Shown piece by piece: positions 62,802-64,000 of a stretch of 64,000 nt of DNA. Position numbers and translations under genes: made by a program. This DNA comes from Phenylobacterium soli. Lineage in GTDB: Bacteria; Pseudomonadota; Alphaproteobacteria; Caulobacterales; Caulobacteraceae. Numbering within the stretch: position 1 is the first letter of the stretch; every line of letters begins with the position of its first letter. The stretch covers positions 2,790,001 to 2,854,000 of the forward strand of contig NZ_QFYQ01000001.1 in the NCBI RefSeq assembly GCF_003254475.1. The letters are read 5' to 3'. A model generated the notes under the pieces. The model did no database searches, was not told the DNA's origin, and saw only the letters and a program-made list of their open reading frames with translations.

Positions 62802-64000
62802 ATGACCGACGACAACCCCTTCCGCAGGGGCCTGGGCGGGCCGCTCGGGCCGGACCCGTTCTCCGAACTCTCGGGGCTTGCCCGATTTACCGACCCGCCG
62901 CCGAACGCGCTCTCCGCCTTTTCGGACCTCGCCCGAATGACCGGCCAGACGAACTCCCTGTCGGAGCTCGCCCGCCTCGTCGCCTCGCCCGCGCCTCCAG
63001 CCACCGGCCTAGGGCTGCCCATGACGTCGTCTCTCGCCCAAGCTCTCAGCGGCGAACTCAGCTACCTCGGCGGCCTCGGCGGCCTTGAGAAATACCGCCA
63101 GCGGCGCGAGTGGAACGCGCGGTTTGAGCACTGGGAGAAGCCGGCGAGCACGACGGAGGAGAGCACCCTGGACCGGGCGCAGCGCATGGTGCGAGAGGCT
63201 ATCGCCGGGAGCGTGTGGCTTCGGGAGCAGGGAGCGACGGTGCAGCCGCAAGGCTCGTACCACAACAATACGAACACTCGCTTGGACGCGGACGCTGACC
63301 TGCGGGTGCAACTGCCTCTGATCAAGGTCGACTACCATCCCAACGTGACGGTCCCGTACGCGCGCTCTCTGCTCGGGCTGACGGACTCTTCGTGGAGCTT
63401 CGACCAACTCTTCACGATGCTGCGTTGGGAGCTGGAGACGCTGCTCGGAGAGGCCTTCGGCAAGAGGAATGTGACGCCCGGCAACAAGGCGATCCGCGTG
63501 AAGGGCCTGCGCGGGACGCGCGCCGAGATCGATGTCGTTCCTGCCGTCCGCTACCAGAACATCATGTGGTGGGACTGGGAGGCTCGGTACAACACGATCG
63601 AGGGTGTCGCCCTGCTGTCGAAAGACGGCCGCTGGACCATCAACTACCCTGATCACCACCGCGCGAGCGGCGTCGCGAAGCGGGCGGGTACAGGTCACCA
63701 ATTCAAGCGGCAGGTCCGCATCTTCAAGCGCCTGCGCGGCGACCTGGCCCAGCGAGGGCTCTTGCACGCCAAGGTCCCGTCGTTCCTCGTCGAGAGCCTC
63801 GTCTGGAATGTTGAGGACGGCTATTTCACGGTCTCCGGTGACGACATGTACGAGCGCGTGCGCCGGATCGCCCGCCGGCTCCAGTGGATGGTGCGCGACG
63901 AGAACACGGCGGCTGGGATGCTGGAGGTGAACGGCCTGAAGAAGCTGTTCACTGAGGAGCAGGCGTGGACTTGGGCTGACGCCATGGCCTTCGCGGAGGC
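62802..64000 (+). CDS. CD-NTase/SMODS-like nucleotidyltransferase, 3' end outside window
   Basis: 399 complete codons are visible with no stop. N-terminal extension (1-100) has repeated short helical motifs (FSELSGLARF, FSDLARMTG, LSELARLV). The polymerase-beta-like domain follows: GSYHNNTNTRLDADADL, with the GS motif at 151-152 and Asp164/Asp166, then the third acid in AEIDVVPAV (Asp244). Conserved downstream stretches INYPDHHRASGVAKRAGT, FKRQVRIFKRLRGDL and PSFLVESLVWNV match the bacterial CD-NTase/SMODS pattern. These enzymes make cyclic oligonucleotides that activate CBASS effectors during phage infection. No effector is visible. Weak ribosome site; the ATG at 63021 is an alternative. DNA here is less GC-rich than clpA. 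Confidence 0.85.
   Translation, partial: MTDDNPFRRGLGGPLGPDPFSELSGLARFTDPPPNALSAFSDLARMTGQTNSLSELARLVASPAPPATGLGLPMTSSLAQALSGELSYLGGLGGLEKYRQRREWNARFEHWEKPASTTEESTLDRAQRMVREAIAGSVWLREQGATVQPQGSYHNNTNTRLDADADLRVQLPLIKVDYHPNVTVPYARSLLGLTDSSWSFDQLFTMLRWELETLLGEAFGKRNVTPGNKAIRVKGLRGTRAEIDVVPAVRYQNIMWWDWEARYNTIEGVALLSKDGRWTINYPDHHRASGVAKRAGTGHQFKRQVRIFKRLRGDLAQRGLLHAKVPSFLVESLVWNVEDGYFTVSGDDMYERVRRIARRLQWMVRDENTAAGMLEVNGLKKLFTEEQAWTWADAMAFAE

Noticed and set aside
63009..63767. A 252-codon minus-strand frame opposite the nucleotidyltransferase
   Set aside because: The plus strand carries clear active-site motifs; the minus frame has none and is a shadow.

Overview
The window is chromosomal DNA from a high-GC alphaproteobacterium, most likely family Caulobacteraceae (Caulobacter or Phenylobacterium type). 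The evidence is a divK-pleD pair followed by rpmG, the neighbourhood pyrB-pyrC'-plsY-dprA-topA-rnr, clpS-clpA, an EcfG-type general stress sigma factor, and dense GC-rich coding with GTG/TTG starts. Genes are tightly packed, many pairs overlap by 1-4 bases, and no gene-free stretch exceeds about 300 bases. No rRNA, CRISPR array, insertion sequence or integrase was seen. Genus assignment is inference.

Layout. 1-8.2 kb: the end of an M20 peptidase, a dapA-smpB-GNAT operon, a soluble lytic transglycosylase, a TetR regulator, two RNA methyltransferase-like genes and an AhpD-like protein. 8.2-13.2 kb: helicase HrpB, an APC amino acid permease and a glyoxalase II-like hydrolase. 13.3-19.1 kb: an OmpR/EnvZ-type two-component system followed by a MacAB-like efflux system whose adaptor carries an inserted LTXXQ-like domain. 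19.3-24.2 kb is a stress module: a KGG-repeat protein, an EgtB-EgtD fusion for ergothioneine synthesis, an EcfG sigma factor with a consensus EcfG promoter, a convergent NepR-like anti-sigma factor, a hydrophilic repeat protein behind another EcfG-like promoter, and tRNA-Ser(GCU). 24.3-29.1 kb: a GT-C plus GT2-GtrA lipid glycosylation pair and small envelope proteins, including two RcnB-like ones.

29.1-33.3 kb: gatB and gatC-gatA, separated by two small exported proteins. 33.4-36.4 kb: LysR regulator, sulfotransferase, RuvX and a DUF1993 protein. 36.5-41 kb: pyrB with an inactive dihydroorotase-like partner, an ArsR regulator, plsY, and dprA with an apparent CTG start. 41-49 kb: lipid- and redox-type accessory enzymes around topA. 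49-57.5 kb: rnr, Nudix, SDR, rpmG, pleD, divK, a HAD protein and a polytopic membrane protein. 57.5-62.6 kb: ROK kinase, DNA polymerase IV with an N-terminal Cys4 extension, and clpS-clpA ending in a strong terminator.

The most interesting item is at the right edge. From 62802 an open frame runs off the window and encodes a nucleotidyltransferase with a GS motif, a DxD pair and a distal Asp, as in CD-NTase/SMODS second-messenger synthetases of CBASS-type anti-phage systems. It carries an unusual N-terminal extension with repeated short helical motifs. It sits in locally lower-GC DNA just after the clpA terminator, so it may be the first gene of an accessory defence island continuing to the right. 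Its partners lie outside the window, so the system assignment is inference.
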